A stretch of 64,000 bases of DNA from Pseudomonas sp. UYIF39 (GTDB lineage Bacteria; Pseudomonadota; Gammaproteobacteria; Pseudomonadales; Pseudomonadaceae): contig NZ_JALBYU010000005.1 of assembly GCF_029963765.1 (NCBI RefSeq), forward strand, positions 62,001-126,000, written 5' to 3'. Of this stretch, positions 1 through 8,535 are shown piece by piece. Each line of letters starts with the position of its first letter. Position 1 is the first letter of the stretch. The notes under the pieces were generated by a model, which saw only the letters and a program-made list of their open reading frames with translations, did no database searches and was not told where the DNA came from. The position numbers and the translations under genes were made by a program.

Positions 1-331
1 CGAGTTTGCCGTTGGCCGCGCCCAGGGCGGTGCCTTTGATCTTCACGTCATGCTCGAACGGCGAGGCCGCCAGCAGCTCGATCCCCCAGTGGCTGTTGAG
101 CATGTAAGCGAAGTTCAGACCCAGTTGCGTGTCGCTGCTCATGGTGGCCTTGCCACCCAGATCGGCACCCTTCAGCGGGCCTTGATCAACCTTGACGCTG
201 GAGCTGTCGGCTTTCGGGTTGACGGTGATTGCACCGGCACGAACGATGATATCGCCGGCTTCGTGGGCGTAGGCTAGCGGTGCTGCGAGCGCGAGGGCAA
301 ACAGCGAAGCGCTGAGCAAAGACTTGTGCAT
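1..331 (-). CDS. oprG: OprG/OmpW-family outer membrane protein (N-terminal part, runs off the window)
   Basis: The ATG at 329-331 on the minus strand opens a frame of 110 codons that is still open at the window edge. The first 22 or so residues form a signal peptide ending in Ala-Tyr-Ala, followed by His-Glu-Ala-Gly-Asp. The segment GDIIVRAGAITVNP and the later LGLNFAYMLNSHWGIELLA are typical of OmpW-family eight-stranded barrels, which let small hydrophobic molecules cross the outer membrane. A GGAG ribosome site lies just upstream (about 333-337). In P. aeruginosa oprG sits beside the same zinc-regulated operon seen here, which supports the name. A possible ANR site lies 67 bases upstream. 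Confidence 0.85.
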   Translation of the reverse strand, partial: MHKSLLSASLFALALAAPLAYAHEAGDIIVRAGAITVNPKADSSSVKVDQGPLKGADLGGKATMSSDTQLGLNFAYMLNSHWGIELLAASPFEHDVKIKGTALGAANGKL

Positions 332-397
332 GGAGAGCTCCAAAGGACGTTAAAAATATTCGATGTCCAATGGTACGGAGCCGTCTGATACGGCCTT

Positions 398-411
398 TTG
401 ACTCAGCTCAA
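398..411 (-). promoter_or_regulatory. Candidate ANR/FNR box upstream of oprG
   Basis: TTGACTCAGCTCAA reads TTGA-N6-TCAA. The FNR/ANR consensus is TTGAT-N4-ATCAA, so each half has one mismatch. It lies 67 bases upstream of the oprG start, a reasonable place for an activator site. P. aeruginosa oprG is known to respond to ANR; the site here is inferred from pattern only. Confidence 0.4.
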
Positions 412-462
412 TGAAACAGTGATGGCCCCAAAAGATCGCAACGGTAAGAAAAGTGACCGGAT

Positions 463-981
463 TCACTCCGGCAATTCATACACATAAATCTTGTCCGCCT
501 CCATCTGATACCCGGCGTCGGCCAATTCGCTGCTGGATGCCTTGACCTGCAATGCCCCTTCGATCCAGTACGGCTGATACAACTCGTCGAGCTTCACACC
601 CACCTCGCTTTTGACGTGCACGATCTGGTTCGACGGCGGTGGCGGCACGTGGATGCAGGCGCCGAAATATGGCACCAGCAGAAACTCGGTGGTGCGACCT
701 TCTTCACTCACTTCCAGTGGCACGATGTAGCCCGGCAGCCGAATGTGCTGACCGTCGAGACTTTTCACCACCGGCGCATTGGGCATGTCTTGCTTGGCCG
801 CGGGCGCCGATTCGGCGGCCAACGCGTTGCCCATCTGCGACAGGTCGTGCAGCGGCGTCATGTTCGGTACTTCAGGCGCGGCGTCCGGCGGGATCATTTG
901 CGACCAGGTCAGGTCTTTCGGTTCAGCCGCCCACAGGGGCAAGGCGACCAGCATCAACAGCGCAAGCACAGCGCGGGGCAT
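463..981 (-). CDS. DUF3299 periplasmic protein of a zinc-responsive ABC operon
   Basis: The protein has 172 residues with a cleavable signal peptide (MPRAVLALLMLVALPLWA) and a DUF3299 domain. That domain contains LPGYIVPLE, EFLLVPYFGACIHVPPPP and a Cys-Ile-His pair that could bind metal. I chose the ATG at 979-981 because AGGA stands 8 bases before it. An alternative ATG at 994-996 overlaps the permease stop as ATGA and adds five residues. It is the last gene of a four-gene minus-strand operon (DUF2796, ATPase, permease, this gene). The same quartet in P. aeruginosa (PA4063-PA4066, from memory) is induced by zinc starvation. Its molecular job is unknown; periplasmic metal handling is an inference. 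Confidence 0.85.
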   Translation of the reverse strand: MPRAVLALLMLVALPLWAAEPKDLTWSQMIPPDAAPEVPNMTPLHDLSQMGNALAAESAPAAKQDMPNAPVVKSLDGQHIRLPGYIVPLEVSEEGRTTEFLLVPYFGACIHVPPPPSNQIVHVKSEVGVKLDELYQPYWIEGALQVKASSSELADAGYQMEADKIYVYELPE

Positions 982-992
982 GTTCAACGTCC

Positions 993-2258
993 TCATAAAC
1001 GGATCGACAGGCCATCGGCCAAGGATTGGCGATACGCACGCCAGGCCGGCACGCTGCCCATCAGCAACGCGGCGATCAGGATGCCACCGAGCAGCGTCCA
1101 CTCATATTCGCTCGGCCATGCCAGCGGCAGGTACAAGCCGTAATTGGCCTGCACATAACCTTGGGCCAAGGCGATGCCCACATATAAAAGACCCACCCCG
1201 GCAATCACGCCCGACAGCGCCAAGGCAAACGCCTCCAGCACCAGCAATGTCGCGATGTGCCACGGCCGAGCCCCTACCGAACGCAGAATCGCCATCTCCC
1301 GACGGCGTTCGTTGAGGCTGGTAAGGATTGCCGTGAGCATGCCGATCAGCCCGGTCAGCACCACGAACAGCGAGACCACGAACAAGGCTTTTTCCGCGGT
1401 ACTCATCAAACTCCACAGCTCTTGCAACGCCACGCCCGGCAGGATCGCCAGCATCGGCTCACCCAGGAATTCATTGATCTCGCGCTGCAGTGCGAAGGTC
1501 GAAATCTTGCTGTTGAGGCCGAGCATGAACGCGGTGATCGCTTGCGGCGTTAGGTCCATGTTGCGTGCCTGATCGGCACTGATCCGACCGTTGCCACGCG
1601 CCGGTACGCCGTTGTGCCAGTCGATGTGAATCGCTTCCATCCCACCGAGGCTGATGTGCAACGTGCGGTCCACCGGGGTGCCGGTGCGTTTGAGAATGCC
1701 GACCACGGTGAACGGCTTGTCGTCGTGCTTGACCAGGCTGATCACCGCCACGCCGTGGGCCAGCACCAGTTTGTCACCGAGTTTGTAGTGCAGCGCATCG
1801 GCCACTTCGGCACCGAGCACCACTTCGAACGGGTCAGTAGCAAAGGCGCGGCCGTCGGCCAGTTCCAGGTGTTGCTGATGACCGTACTGATAGTGTTCGA
1901 AGTACGCCTCGGTAGTGCCCATCACCCGGTAACCTCGATGCGAATCGCCGAGGGACATCGGGATCGCCCACTTCACTTTCGGGTTGTTGGCGAAGTGCTC
2001 GAAGCTGTCCCAACGGATGTTATTGGTGGCGTTGCCGATGCGGAACACCGAGTACAGCAACAGGTTCACTGAACCGGAGCGCGCGCCGACGATCAGGTCG
2101 GTGCCGCTGATGGTGCTGGCGAAACTGGCCTTGGCTTCGGTGCGCACCCGTTCCACGGCCAACAGCAGGCAGACCGACAGGGCAATGGCGAACGCGGTGA
2201 GGATCGCGGTGAAGCGGCGGTTAGCCAGGCTGGCCAGGGCTAGACGAAACAAATACAT
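993..2258 (-). CDS. FtsX/MacB-type ABC transporter permease
   Basis: The protein has 421 residues. It opens with a transmembrane helix (LANRRFTAILTAFAIALSV), has a large periplasmic MacB_PCD-like region from about 45 to 290, and ends with three helices of the FtsX domain (residues about 300-410, including VVLTGLIGMLTAILTSLNERR and the motif REMAILRSVGA). This is the MacB/LolC architecture, whose members pull or expel substrates by mechanotransmission rather than forming a simple import channel. The start at 2256-2258 follows the ATPase stop by a single base, so the two are translated together. Partner, ligand and direction are unknown. Because the operon carries a His-rich protein and a likely Zur site, zinc or a zinc chelate is the reasonable guess. 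Confidence 0.88.
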   Translation of the reverse strand: MYLFRLALASLANRRFTAILTAFAIALSVCLLLAVERVRTEAKASFASTISGTDLIVGARSGSVNLLLYSVFRIGNATNNIRWDSFEHFANNPKVKWAIPMSLGDSHRGYRVMGTTEAYFEHYQYGHQQHLELADGRAFATDPFEVVLGAEVADALHYKLGDKLVLAHGVAVISLVKHDDKPFTVVGILKRTGTPVDRTLHISLGGMEAIHIDWHNGVPARGNGRISADQARNMDLTPQAITAFMLGLNSKISTFALQREINEFLGEPMLAILPGVALQELWSLMSTAEKALFVVSLFVVLTGLIGMLTAILTSLNERRREMAILRSVGARPWHIATLLVLEAFALALSGVIAGVGLLYVGIALAQGYVQANYGLYLPLAWPSEYEWTLLGGILIAALLMGSVPAWRAYRQSLADGLSIRL

Positions 2259-2259
2259 C

Positions 2260-2970
2260 TCAGACCTCGAACGGGGTGGCGGCGCGATTGAGATCGGCCA
2301 GCGACAGGTGGCGATCGAACAGCGGCGCCAGGCTCTGGTCATGGCTGACGAACAGCAGGCTCGATCCGGCTTCGCGGCATTCGGCGAACAGCAAGCGAAT
2401 GAAGTTCTCGCGGGCGTCGTAATCCAGAGCCGAGGTTGGTTCGTCGGCGATCACCAATTCAGGCTGACCGATCAATGCACGCGCAGCGGCTACCCGTTGT
2501 TGCTGGCCGATGGACAGCGAATCGGCGCGGCGGCTGAGCAGGTTTTGATCCTTCAGACCCAAGTGGGCGAGGAGGGTGGCCGCCGCCTGAACGACGCTAC
2601 CGTGGCGCTGGATCGCCCGTTGAGCGCGCACTTTGGAGAAGTGGCAGGGCAACTCAACGTTCTCGCGCACCGAGAGAAACGGCAGCAAGTTGAACTGCTG
2701 GAAGATGTAGCCGGTGTGATCGACCCGGAAGCGGTCACGAGCACCGGCCGAGAGTTCGGTCAGCTCCTGGCCCAGCAATCGGATGCTGCCGCGATCAGGC
2801 TTCTGCACACCGCCGAGCAGGCCGAGCAGGGTGGTCTTGCCGCTGCCGCTGGGGCCTTTGAGGAACAGGGTTTCGCCGGGTTCCAGGCGAAACGCCGGGA
2901 TATCCAGCAGCGGCGGATGCCCGGGCCAACTGAAGCCCAGGTCGGACAGTTCGATGAGTGCTTGGGTCAT
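2260..2970 (-). CDS. ABC transporter ATP-binding protein (LolD/MacB-type)
   Basis: The protein has 236 residues and a complete ABC ATPase. Walker A is GPSGSGKTT (about residues 37-45), the signature is LSIGQQQRVA, Walker B is LVIADEPTSALD, and the switch His is in FVSHD. The phrase SGAGARDRFRVDHTGYIFQQFNLLPFL resembles the Q-loop region of LolD/MacB-type ATPases. I used the ATG at 2968-2970 rather than the upstream TTG, which has no ribosome site. It lies 23 bases after the DUF2796 gene and one base before the permease, so it powers that permease. Confidence 0.88.
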   Translation of the reverse strand: MTQALIELSDLGFSWPGHPPLLDIPAFRLEPGETLFLKGPSGSGKTTLLGLLGGVQKPDRGSIRLLGQELTELSAGARDRFRVDHTGYIFQQFNLLPFLSVRENVELPCHFSKVRAQRAIQRHGSVVQAAATLLAHLGLKDQNLLSRRADSLSIGQQQRVAAARALIGQPELVIADEPTSALDYDARENFIRLLFAECREAGSSLLFVSHDQSLAPLFDRHLSLADLNRAATPFEV

Positions 2971-2993
2971 GTGAGCCAATTTCTATGAGAGTG

Positions 2994-3578
2994 TCAGAGT
3001 TTCAGGGCGGCAGCCTTGGCCGTCACTTCAACCCCTTGCTGCCCGCTCGGGCTGATCAGTTGTACCTGAATCTTCTGGGTCGCCGGGAAGGTGTTGAAGA
3101 TGTTCGCCAGGTCCAGGTTTTTCAGTGCGCCCGGTGCCGAGCAACTGAATTGATAATGGGCGTGGATTTCGCTGTGGTCGTGGTGATGCTCGTCTTTGGC
3201 ATCTTTGTCGTGATCATCATCGGCATCGGGCTTGTCGCCGAACAATGGGCTTTCCAGTTCCTGAGTCGCGACCACGCAACCAGCGGCTTTCGGCAGGTTG
3301 AACAGCACCAGTGGTTTCTCTAGCTGCGCACGAACGGCGGCGACTTTGGCTTTGTCGGCGTCGGTGGTGGCGGCGTGTTCGAAACCCACCAGGTTCATCG
3401 CCGGGCTTTCCAGCTCCAGCTCCAGGGTCTGACCATCCAATGCTGCGTTCAGGCGACCGACACCATGTTCGTGGGCGCCGAGGCTGCCGTGCTCATGATC
3501 ATGATCATGTTCATCAGCGGCGTGGGCGACGGTCAGCGGCAACAGGGCAAACGGCAGAGCGAGAAGCAGACGGCGCAT
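2994..3578 (-). CDS. Zinc-responsive periplasmic DUF2796 protein (ZrgA-like), His-rich
   Basis: The protein has 194 residues with a signal peptide (MRRLLLALPFALLPLTVAHA) directly followed by a run rich in His and Asp (HDHDHEHGSLGAHEHG). A second charged His/Asp stretch lies near residues 112-130. These match the DUF2796 family, which includes Vibrio ZrgA and is thought to bind zinc in the periplasm. It is the first gene of the operon, and a GTTAT...ATAAC dyad lies about 35 bases upstream, as expected for Zur control. The metal is inferred from the family and the His clusters. It could act as a zinc store or as the donor for the MacB-type transporter encoded next to it. Confidence 0.88.
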   Translation of the reverse strand: MRRLLLALPFALLPLTVAHAADEHDHDHEHGSLGAHEHGVGRLNAALDGQTLELELESPAMNLVGFEHAATTDADKAKVAAVRAQLEKPLVLFNLPKAAGCVVATQELESPLFGDKPDADDDHDKDAKDEHHHDHSEIHAHYQFSCSAPGALKNLDLANIFNTFPATQKIQVQLISPSGQQGVEVTAKAAALKL

Positions 3579-3610
3579 GGCGGATCTCCGGAAAGTAAAA
3601 TGAAGAATTT

Positions 3611-3628
3611 GTTATGTAATCTTATAAC
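3611..3628 (-). promoter_or_regulatory. Candidate Zur operator for the DUF2796-ABC operon
   Basis: GTTATGTAATCTTATAAC is an imperfect dyad with intact outer arms GTTAT and ATAAC. It is AT-rich in an otherwise GC-rich area and lies just upstream of the His-rich gene. Zur sites in gamma-proteobacteria are built on GTTATA/TATAAC arms, though usually with tighter spacing, so the match is partial. Confidence 0.45.
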
Positions 3629-3713
3629 GTAAGTGGCGAGAGTTTGACCGCCTGCTTGGCGTTGCACAAGTCCCATGGGAGCATACAAGTCAGAAATGTG
3701 CAGGAGCAGACTC

Positions 3714-4061
3714 ATGTTGCGTATACGCGGAAGCATCGGCGACTGGCCGGTGGATTTGACGCTGGAGATGGATGACGGCGACTGGGCACGGCTCGGTGCG
3801 CAATTGCAGGTGGTGAACCCCGAGGCCAGTGCTGCGCCGGCAAAACCGATCAATCAGGATGATGCGCTGTGGCAAATCGCCAAGGATTTGCTGCACAAGG
3901 CCGGGCAATTGAGCGGGCCGGATTTGCTGGATCAGTTGGAAGGATTGACCGGCAGCGCGGCGTCGGGCAAGCGGCTGCTGGTGCGTTTGCGCCACTGCGC
4001 TGATGTGAAGGTGACGAGCGGCGCAGATACGCCGCTCTACAGCTGGATCAACGCAGGTTAA
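3714..4061 (+). CDS. Conserved hypothetical protein of 115 residues
   Basis: I do not recognise a domain. The chosen ATG (3714) has AGGAG 7 bases upstream; the longer frame from 3675 lacks a ribosome site. The protein begins MLRIRGSIGDWPVDLTLEMDD, has no signal peptide or membrane helix, and contains a helical middle (ALWQIAKDLLHKAGQLSGPDLLDQLEGL). The last part, GKRLLVRLRHCADVKV, looks like a beta hairpin. It converges on ybbN so tightly that the two stop codons share the bases TTAA (4058-4061), leaving no room for a terminator between them. Function unknown. Confidence 0.7.
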   Translation: MLRIRGSIGDWPVDLTLEMDDGDWARLGAQLQVVNPEASAAPAKPINQDDALWQIAKDLLHKAGQLSGPDLLDQLEGLTGSAASGKRLLVRLRHCADVKVTSGADTPLYSWINAG

Positions 4062-4930
4062 TACAGCGCAGCAAACAACTTGCGGCGGTACGTGGTCACC
4101 AGCGGGTGATCGTTGCCCAGCAGTTCGAACACCTGCAGCAAGGTCTTGTGCGGCAAGCCTTCGCTGTAGCTGCGATTGCGCACGAACAGCTTGAGCAACG
4201 CATCCAGCGCCGCGTCGTACTGCTGACGGGCCAGTTGCTGGATCGCCAGCTGATAAACCGCTTCATCGTCCTGCGGATTTTTTGCCAGGCGCGCTTTCAG
4301 GTCTGCCGCATCCGGCAAATCCTTGGCCTGGCCGAGAAACTGGATCTGCGCCTTGGCGCCGGCCAGGGCGGCCTTGTGCTCATCGCTCTTGACCGCGTCG
4401 AGCACGGTTTGCGCTTCACCCAGCTCTCCACGTTCGGTGAGGCAGCGGGCGTAGAGAATCAGCGCCTTGGCGTTGGTGTTGTCTTCGCCCAGCAGCACTT
4501 TCAGGGTGGCTTCGGCGTCGGCAAAGCGGTTGTCATCAAACAGCGCCTGAGCCTGTTCGAACGGGTCGGCAGCAGCCGGCGGCGGCATTTGCACGTGAGG
4601 CTCAAGCATCGCGCGCACGGCGGATTCCGGCTGTGCACCGGCAAAACCATCCACCGGCTGACCGTCCTTGAACAGCACCACCGTCGGCAGGCTGCGAATG
4701 CCGAAGCGCGAAACGATGTCCGGCTCGACGTCGCAGTTGACCTTGGCCAGCAGCAACTCGCCCTGATAGCTCTCGGCGATGGTTTGCAGCATCGGCATCA
4801 AGGCCTTGCACGGCGCACACCATTCGGCCCAGAAATCCACCAGCACCGGTTTGTGGAAAGAGTTCTCGATCACCGACTGCTCGAAATCGGCAGTCGTGGC
4901 GTCGAAGATGTACGGCGTTTCCTGACTCAT
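4058..4930 (-). CDS. ybbN: YbbN/CnoX-like thioredoxin-TPR protein
   Basis: The protein has 290 residues. A thioredoxin fold spans about residues 8-110 with the active site WCAPC (Cys38 and Cys41) and the cis-Pro strand SLPTVVLF. A TPR-like helical region follows from about 125 to 290. E. coli YbbN (CnoX) has this layout and links GroEL to proteins damaged by hypochlorite, though its active site is usually SQHC or similar. The intact CxxC here means real redox activity is possible. There is no signal peptide, so it acts in the cytoplasm. It stands alone between the convergent small gene and the methyltransferase gene. Confidence 0.9.
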   Translation of the reverse strand: MSQETPYIFDATTADFEQSVIENSFHKPVLVDFWAEWCAPCKALMPMLQTIAESYQGELLLAKVNCDVEPDIVSRFGIRSLPTVVLFKDGQPVDGFAGAQPESAVRAMLEPHVQMPPPAAADPFEQAQALFDDNRFADAEATLKVLLGEDNTNAKALILYARCLTERGELGEAQTVLDAVKSDEHKAALAGAKAQIQFLGQAKDLPDAADLKARLAKNPQDDEAVYQLAIQQLARQQYDAALDALLKLFVRNRSYSEGLPHKTLLQVFELLGNDHPLVTTYRRKLFAALY

Positions 4931-4969
4931 GGGGGATCTCGTAAAAGCGTGAATGGGGCAACTATAAGG

Positions 4970-5626
4970 CTAGCCGCGCCGCGCGTGGTAGAGGCTCACA
5001 TGCCGAAACTCTTCGGGCTCGGCCAGATCGGGTAAGGTCATCGCTTCCAGCATCTCGATACGTTGATACAACGGGTGGCGAAAATCCCTTACGCGCGAAT
5101 CGGCCACCAGGGCTTCCTGGCCGCGACTCAGGAATTCATCGAGCAACGGCAGATTCGCCCGGTCGTACAGCACGTCGGCCACCAGAATCAGATCAAACCG
5201 ATCCGCCTCGGCGAAAAAATCCGTCGAGTAGTTGAGGTGTACGTCATTGAGTTCGGCATTCGCCCGGCACGCGGCAATCGCCAGCGGGTCGAGGTCACAG
5301 GCGACGACTTCCAGCGCGCCGGCCTTCACCGCCGCAATCCCCGCCACCCCGGAACCGGCGCCGAAATCCAGCACCCGTTTGCCTTTGACCCACTCAGGGA
5401 ATTCGGCGAGATAACGGGCGACCGCCAGCCCACTGGCCCAGCAAAAACTCCAATAAGGCGGTTCATGGAGAATCCGCCGGGTTTCTTCCGGGCTGAACGC
5501 GCGGTCCATGTTGTCGCCGTCGATCAGCCAAAGCTTCAGATCGGTGTCCGGCAATTCACAGGCAACCAGCTGCGCGTCACCGAGCAGTTCGCCTAACGCC
5601 TGTTGCAGGTAGAGCGGTGCAATCAT
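4970..5626 (-). CDS. Class I SAM-dependent methyltransferase (PrmA/ETFB-lysine type)
   Basis: The protein has 218 residues. The SAM-binding motif I is VLDFGAGSGVAGIAA (about residues 83-97), followed by the acidic loop VACDLDPLAIAA. DLILVADVLYD is the post-motif strand. The sequence PPYWSFCWASGLAVARYL before motif I is typical of the METTL20/PrmA-like group that modifies lysines in proteins. The start overlaps the stop of the upstream lipoprotein gene as ATGA, so the two are coupled. The target protein cannot be told from sequence. Confidence 0.82.
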   Translation of the reverse strand: MIAPLYLQQALGELLGDAQLVACELPDTDLKLWLIDGDNMDRAFSPEETRRILHEPPYWSFCWASGLAVARYLAEFPEWVKGKRVLDFGAGSGVAGIAAVKAGALEVVACDLDPLAIAACRANAELNDVHLNYSTDFFAEADRFDLILVADVLYDRANLPLLDEFLSRGQEALVADSRVRDFRHPLYQRIEMLEAMTLPDLAEPEEFRHVSLYHARRG

Positions 5627-6087
5627 GGCGCTTTGACGAATTGCAGCTGACCCAGCACTTGCGTCGTTGGCTGGCTGATGACTTGCGACGGCAGATGCAA
5701 AATCAGCTGGCCGGACTGGCTGGCGCGGCCCCGCAGTTCAACGCGGGCACCGACCGGGAAGGATTCCGGGTTGAAACGCAGGTGAAACGGCAGAATCTGA
5801 TTGGTGCCGATCAGGCTGGAACTGGCCAGCAATTGTTGCGGGCGGCCCTTTTCGTCAATCACCAGCAGCGCCAGTTCGACTTCGGCGTCGGCCGGCACGC
5901 CTTGCAGGGTGCCGCTCAATTCACGCTGATAAGCGGGCAGCGGGCCGAGGTTTGCGGACTCTTTGGCTTTTTTCTGTGCGGCCTGTGGGGCAGGGCCTGG
6001 CGTCGGCGGCTGGGGCTTGGGCGCATCGCTGCTGCAGGCCACCAGCAGGCTGAAAAGACTGAGCAAAACGAGCGGTCTTAGGGACAT
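5623..6087 (-). CDS. YbaY-family lipoprotein
   Basis: The protein has 154 residues. The signal peptide ends in the lipobox LVAC (Cys near residue 18), followed by Ser-Ser-Asp, so the lipid anchor should carry it to the outer membrane. A Pro-rich linker leads to a YbaY-like beta-sandwich (about 55-150) with YQRELSGTLQGVPADAEVELALLV and FPVGARVELRG. The start at 6085-6087 has GGAG about 8 bases upstream; the longer open frame to 6186 contains no better signal. It is co-transcribed with the methyltransferase. Biological role unknown. Confidence 0.82.
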   Translation of the reverse strand: MSLRPLVLLSLFSLLVACSSDAPKPQPPTPGPAPQAAQKKAKESANLGPLPAYQRELSGTLQGVPADAEVELALLVIDEKGRPQQLLASSSLIGTNQILPFHLRFNPESFPVGARVELRGRASQSGQLILHLPSQVISQPTTQVLGQLQFVKAP

Positions 6088-6215
6088 TTTCGGCTCCAGC
6101 AAGGTGAAATCCATGGATCTAGCTCTATAGCCCGTCTGTATACCGCAAACCCTATGGCTTGTCTTGCCACGGGGATGCGCTACCATGGCCCTCCCTTTTT
6201 TTGTTGCCTGCCACC

Positions 6216-6680
6216 ATGCACTGTCCCTTCTGCGGTGCCAACGACACCAAGGTCATCGACTCGCGTCTGGTCGCCGAGGGCGAACAGGTGCGCCGCCGGC
6301 GTGAATGCCTGGCCTGCGGCGAGCGTTTCACGACGTTCGAGACGGCCGAACTGGTGTTGCCGCGCCTGATCAAAACCGACGGCAGCCGCCAGCCGTTCGA
6401 CGAAGAAAAACTCCGCGCCGGCATGCAGCGTGCGCTGGAGAAGCGCCCGGTGAGTGTCGAACGCCTCGAATCGTCGCTGGTGCACATCAAACACAAACTG
6501 CGCGCCACCGGTGAGCGAGAGGTTAAATCCCTTGTCGTCGGTGAACTGGTGATGGCCGAGCTGCAAAAGCTCGACGAAGTCGCCTACATTCGTTTCGCCT
6601 CCGTGTATCGGCGCTTCCAGGACCTCAACGAGTTCCGCGAAGAGATCGATCGCCTGGCCAGAGAGCCGGTGAAAGAATGA
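6216..6680 (+). CDS. nrdR: Transcriptional repressor NrdR
   Basis: The protein has 154 residues, the usual length. A zinc ribbon at the N-terminus has CPFCG (residues 3-7) and CLACG (31-35) followed by ERFTTFE. An ATP-cone domain follows ([22 protein letters not shown] and beyond). NrdR represses ribonucleotide reductase genes when dATP is high. The start MHCPFCG is fixed by the family; the frame runs further upstream without homology. It heads the riboflavin gene run and overlaps ribD by four bases (ATGA). Confidence 0.97.
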   Translation: MHCPFCGANDTKVIDSRLVAEGEQVRRRRECLACGERFTTFETAELVLPRLIKTDGSRQPFDEEKLRAGMQRALEKRPVSVERLESSLVHIKHKLRATGEREVKSLVVGELVMAELQKLDEVAYIRFASVYRRFQDLNEFREEIDRLAREPVKE

Positions 6681-7810
6681 CCACCTCTGTAGAACTTGCC
6701 ATCCTCGACGCCCATTACATGGCCCGTGCCCTGGAACTGGCGCGCAAAGGTCATTACACGACACACCCCAACCCTCGGGTTGGCTGCGTGATCGTGCGTG
6801 ACGGGCAGATTGTCGGCGAAGGCTGGCATGTGCGCACTGGCGAACCTCACGCCGAAGTCCACGCCTTGCGCGCCGCTGGCGACAAGGCTCGTGGCGCCAC
6901 GGCATACGTGACCCTCGAACCGTGCAGCCATCACGGGCGGACGCCGCCCTGTGCCGATGCGCTGGTGAATGCCGGGGTCGCCCGGGTGGTTGCGGCGATG
7001 CAGGACCCGAACCCGTCGGTGGCCGGTCGCGGCATGGAGCGTCTGGCCCAGGCCGGCATCGCTACCGAAAGCGGTGTGCTGGAAGGCGAGGCGCGCAAGC
7101 TCAACGAAGGCTTCCTTAAACGCATGGAACACGGCTTGCCATTCGTGCGGGTCAAGTTGGCCATGAGCCTCGACGGTCGCACGGCGATGGAAAGCGGCGA
7201 AAGCCAATGGATCACCGGCCCAGCCGCGCGTTCGGCGGTGCAACGCCTGCGCGCTCAGGCCAGCGTGGTACTGACCGGCGCCGATACGGTGCTGGCAGAT
7301 AACGCCCGTTTGACCGTGCGTGCCGCTGAACTGGGCCTGGACGCTGAACAAACGGCGTTGGCCATGAGCCGTCCGCCGCTGCGCGTGCTGATCGACGGCC
7401 GCTTGCGAGTGCCGCTGGATGCGCCGTTCTTCAAGGCTGGCCCGGCGCTGGTCGCCACCTGCATGGCGATCGAAGAGCAATACGCCAACGGCCCGGAATG
7501 CCTGATTGTGGCCGGCGAAGATGGCTTGGTCGACCTGCGCAAACTGCTGGTCGAACTCGCTCATCGCGGTGTCAACGAAGTGTTGGTCGAAGCCGGCCCG
7601 CGTCTGGCCGGTGCCTTTGCCCAGCAAGGTCTGGTGGATGAATTCCAGATCTTTATCGCCGGCAAGTTCTTGGGCTCGTCCGCGCGCCCATTGCTGGATT
7701 GGCCGCTCGCGCAAATGAAGGATGCGCCTGAACTCAAAATCACCGAAATTCGCGCGGTTGGCGATGACTGGCGAGTCATCGCCATTCCTTCGCCAGCGGC
7801 GAGCGTATAA
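6677..7810 (+). CDS. ribD: Bifunctional riboflavin biosynthesis deaminase/reductase RibD
   Basis: The protein has 377 residues. The N-terminal deaminase (about 8-150) carries the zinc motif HAEVHAL and the [11 protein letters not shown] cysteine pair. The C-terminal reductase (about 152-370) has the NADPH-binding features [12 protein letters not shown] and [10 protein letters not shown]. It deaminates 2,5-diamino-6-ribosylamino-pyrimidinone phosphate and then reduces the ribose side chain, steps 2 and 3 of riboflavin synthesis. It overlaps nrdR at its start and is followed by the riboflavin synthase gene after 46 bases. Confidence 0.97.
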   Translation: MTTSVELAILDAHYMARALELARKGHYTTHPNPRVGCVIVRDGQIVGEGWHVRTGEPHAEVHALRAAGDKARGATAYVTLEPCSHHGRTPPCADALVNAGVARVVAAMQDPNPSVAGRGMERLAQAGIATESGVLEGEARKLNEGFLKRMEHGLPFVRVKLAMSLDGRTAMESGESQWITGPAARSAVQRLRAQASVVLTGADTVLADNARLTVRAAELGLDAEQTALAMSRPPLRVLIDGRLRVPLDAPFFKAGPALVATCMAIEEQYANGPECLIVAGEDGLVDLRKLLVELAHRGVNEVLVEAGPRLAGAFAQQGLVDEFQIFIAGKFLGSSARPLLDWPLAQMKDAPELKITEIRAVGDDWRVIAIPSPAASV

Positions 7811-7856
7811 TTGCGGGCCTGCGCCACGCGACGGCCCTGTTCTCGAGGAGGACTCC

Positions 7857-8519
7857 ATGTTTACCGGCATCATCGAATCCATCGGCAGTATTCGTGCATT
7901 GACCCCAAAAGGCGGCGATGTGCGGGTACATGTAGAAACCGGCAAGCTCGATCTGAGCGACGTCAAACTGGGCGACAGCATCGCGGTCAACGGCGTGTGC
8001 CTGACTGCGGTTGAGTTGCCAGGCAACGGCTTTGCGGCGGACGTCAGCCGCGAAACCCTCGACTGCACCGCCATGAATGACCTGAAAAGCGGCAGCCCGG
8101 TGAACCTGGAAAAAGCTCTGACCCCGACCACTCGCCTCGGCGGGCATCTGGTCAGCGGCCATGTCGATGGCGTGGGCGAAGTGGTTGCCCGTACCGAGAA
8201 TGCTCGTGCTGTGGAGTTCCGCATCCGCGCACCGAAAGAGCTGGCCAAGTACATCGCCCATAAAGGCTCGATCACCGTCGACGGCACCAGCCTGACCGTG
8301 AACGCGGTCGATGGCGCCGAGTTCATGCTGACCATCATTCCGCACACCCTGAGCGAAACCATCATGGCGTCTTATCAGCCAGGTCGCCGGGTGAACCTCG
8401 AAGTTGACTTGCTGGCACGTTATCTGGAACGCCTGTTGTTGGGCGACAAGGCCGCAGAGCCGACTTCTGGAAACATCACCGAAAGCTTTCTAGCCGCCAA
8501 CGGCTACCTCAAATCCTGA
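7857..8519 (+). CDS. ribC: Riboflavin synthase alpha subunit
   Basis: The protein has 220 residues built of two similar lumazine-binding domains: MFTGIIESIG...SIAVNGVCLT and GGHLVSGHVDG...SITVDGTSLTVN. The enzyme dismutates two molecules of 6,7-dimethyl-8-ribityllumazine to riboflavin, the last step. GAGGAGGA 5-12 bases upstream of the ATG at 7857 is a strong ribosome site. The gene is named ribC or ribE depending on the source. I see no FMN riboswitch in the 46-base gap before it. Confidence 0.96.
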   Translation: MFTGIIESIGSIRALTPKGGDVRVHVETGKLDLSDVKLGDSIAVNGVCLTAVELPGNGFAADVSRETLDCTAMNDLKSGSPVNLEKALTPTTRLGGHLVSGHVDGVGEVVARTENARAVEFRIRAPKELAKYIAHKGSITVDGTSLTVNAVDGAEFMLTIIPHTLSETIMASYQPGRRVNLEVDLLARYLERLLLGDKAAEPTSGNITESFLAANGYLKS

Positions 8520-8535
8520 CCCAAGGGGGTGCCTT

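Noticed and set aside
616..1143. Plus-strand open frames of 119-178 codons opposite the DUF3299 gene
   Set aside because: They are shadows of the minus-strand coding sequence: Arg- and His-rich, no ribosome site, no domain.
7811..7856. FMN riboswitch before the riboflavin synthase gene
   Set aside because: The gap has only 46 bases and no RFN-element core sequence.
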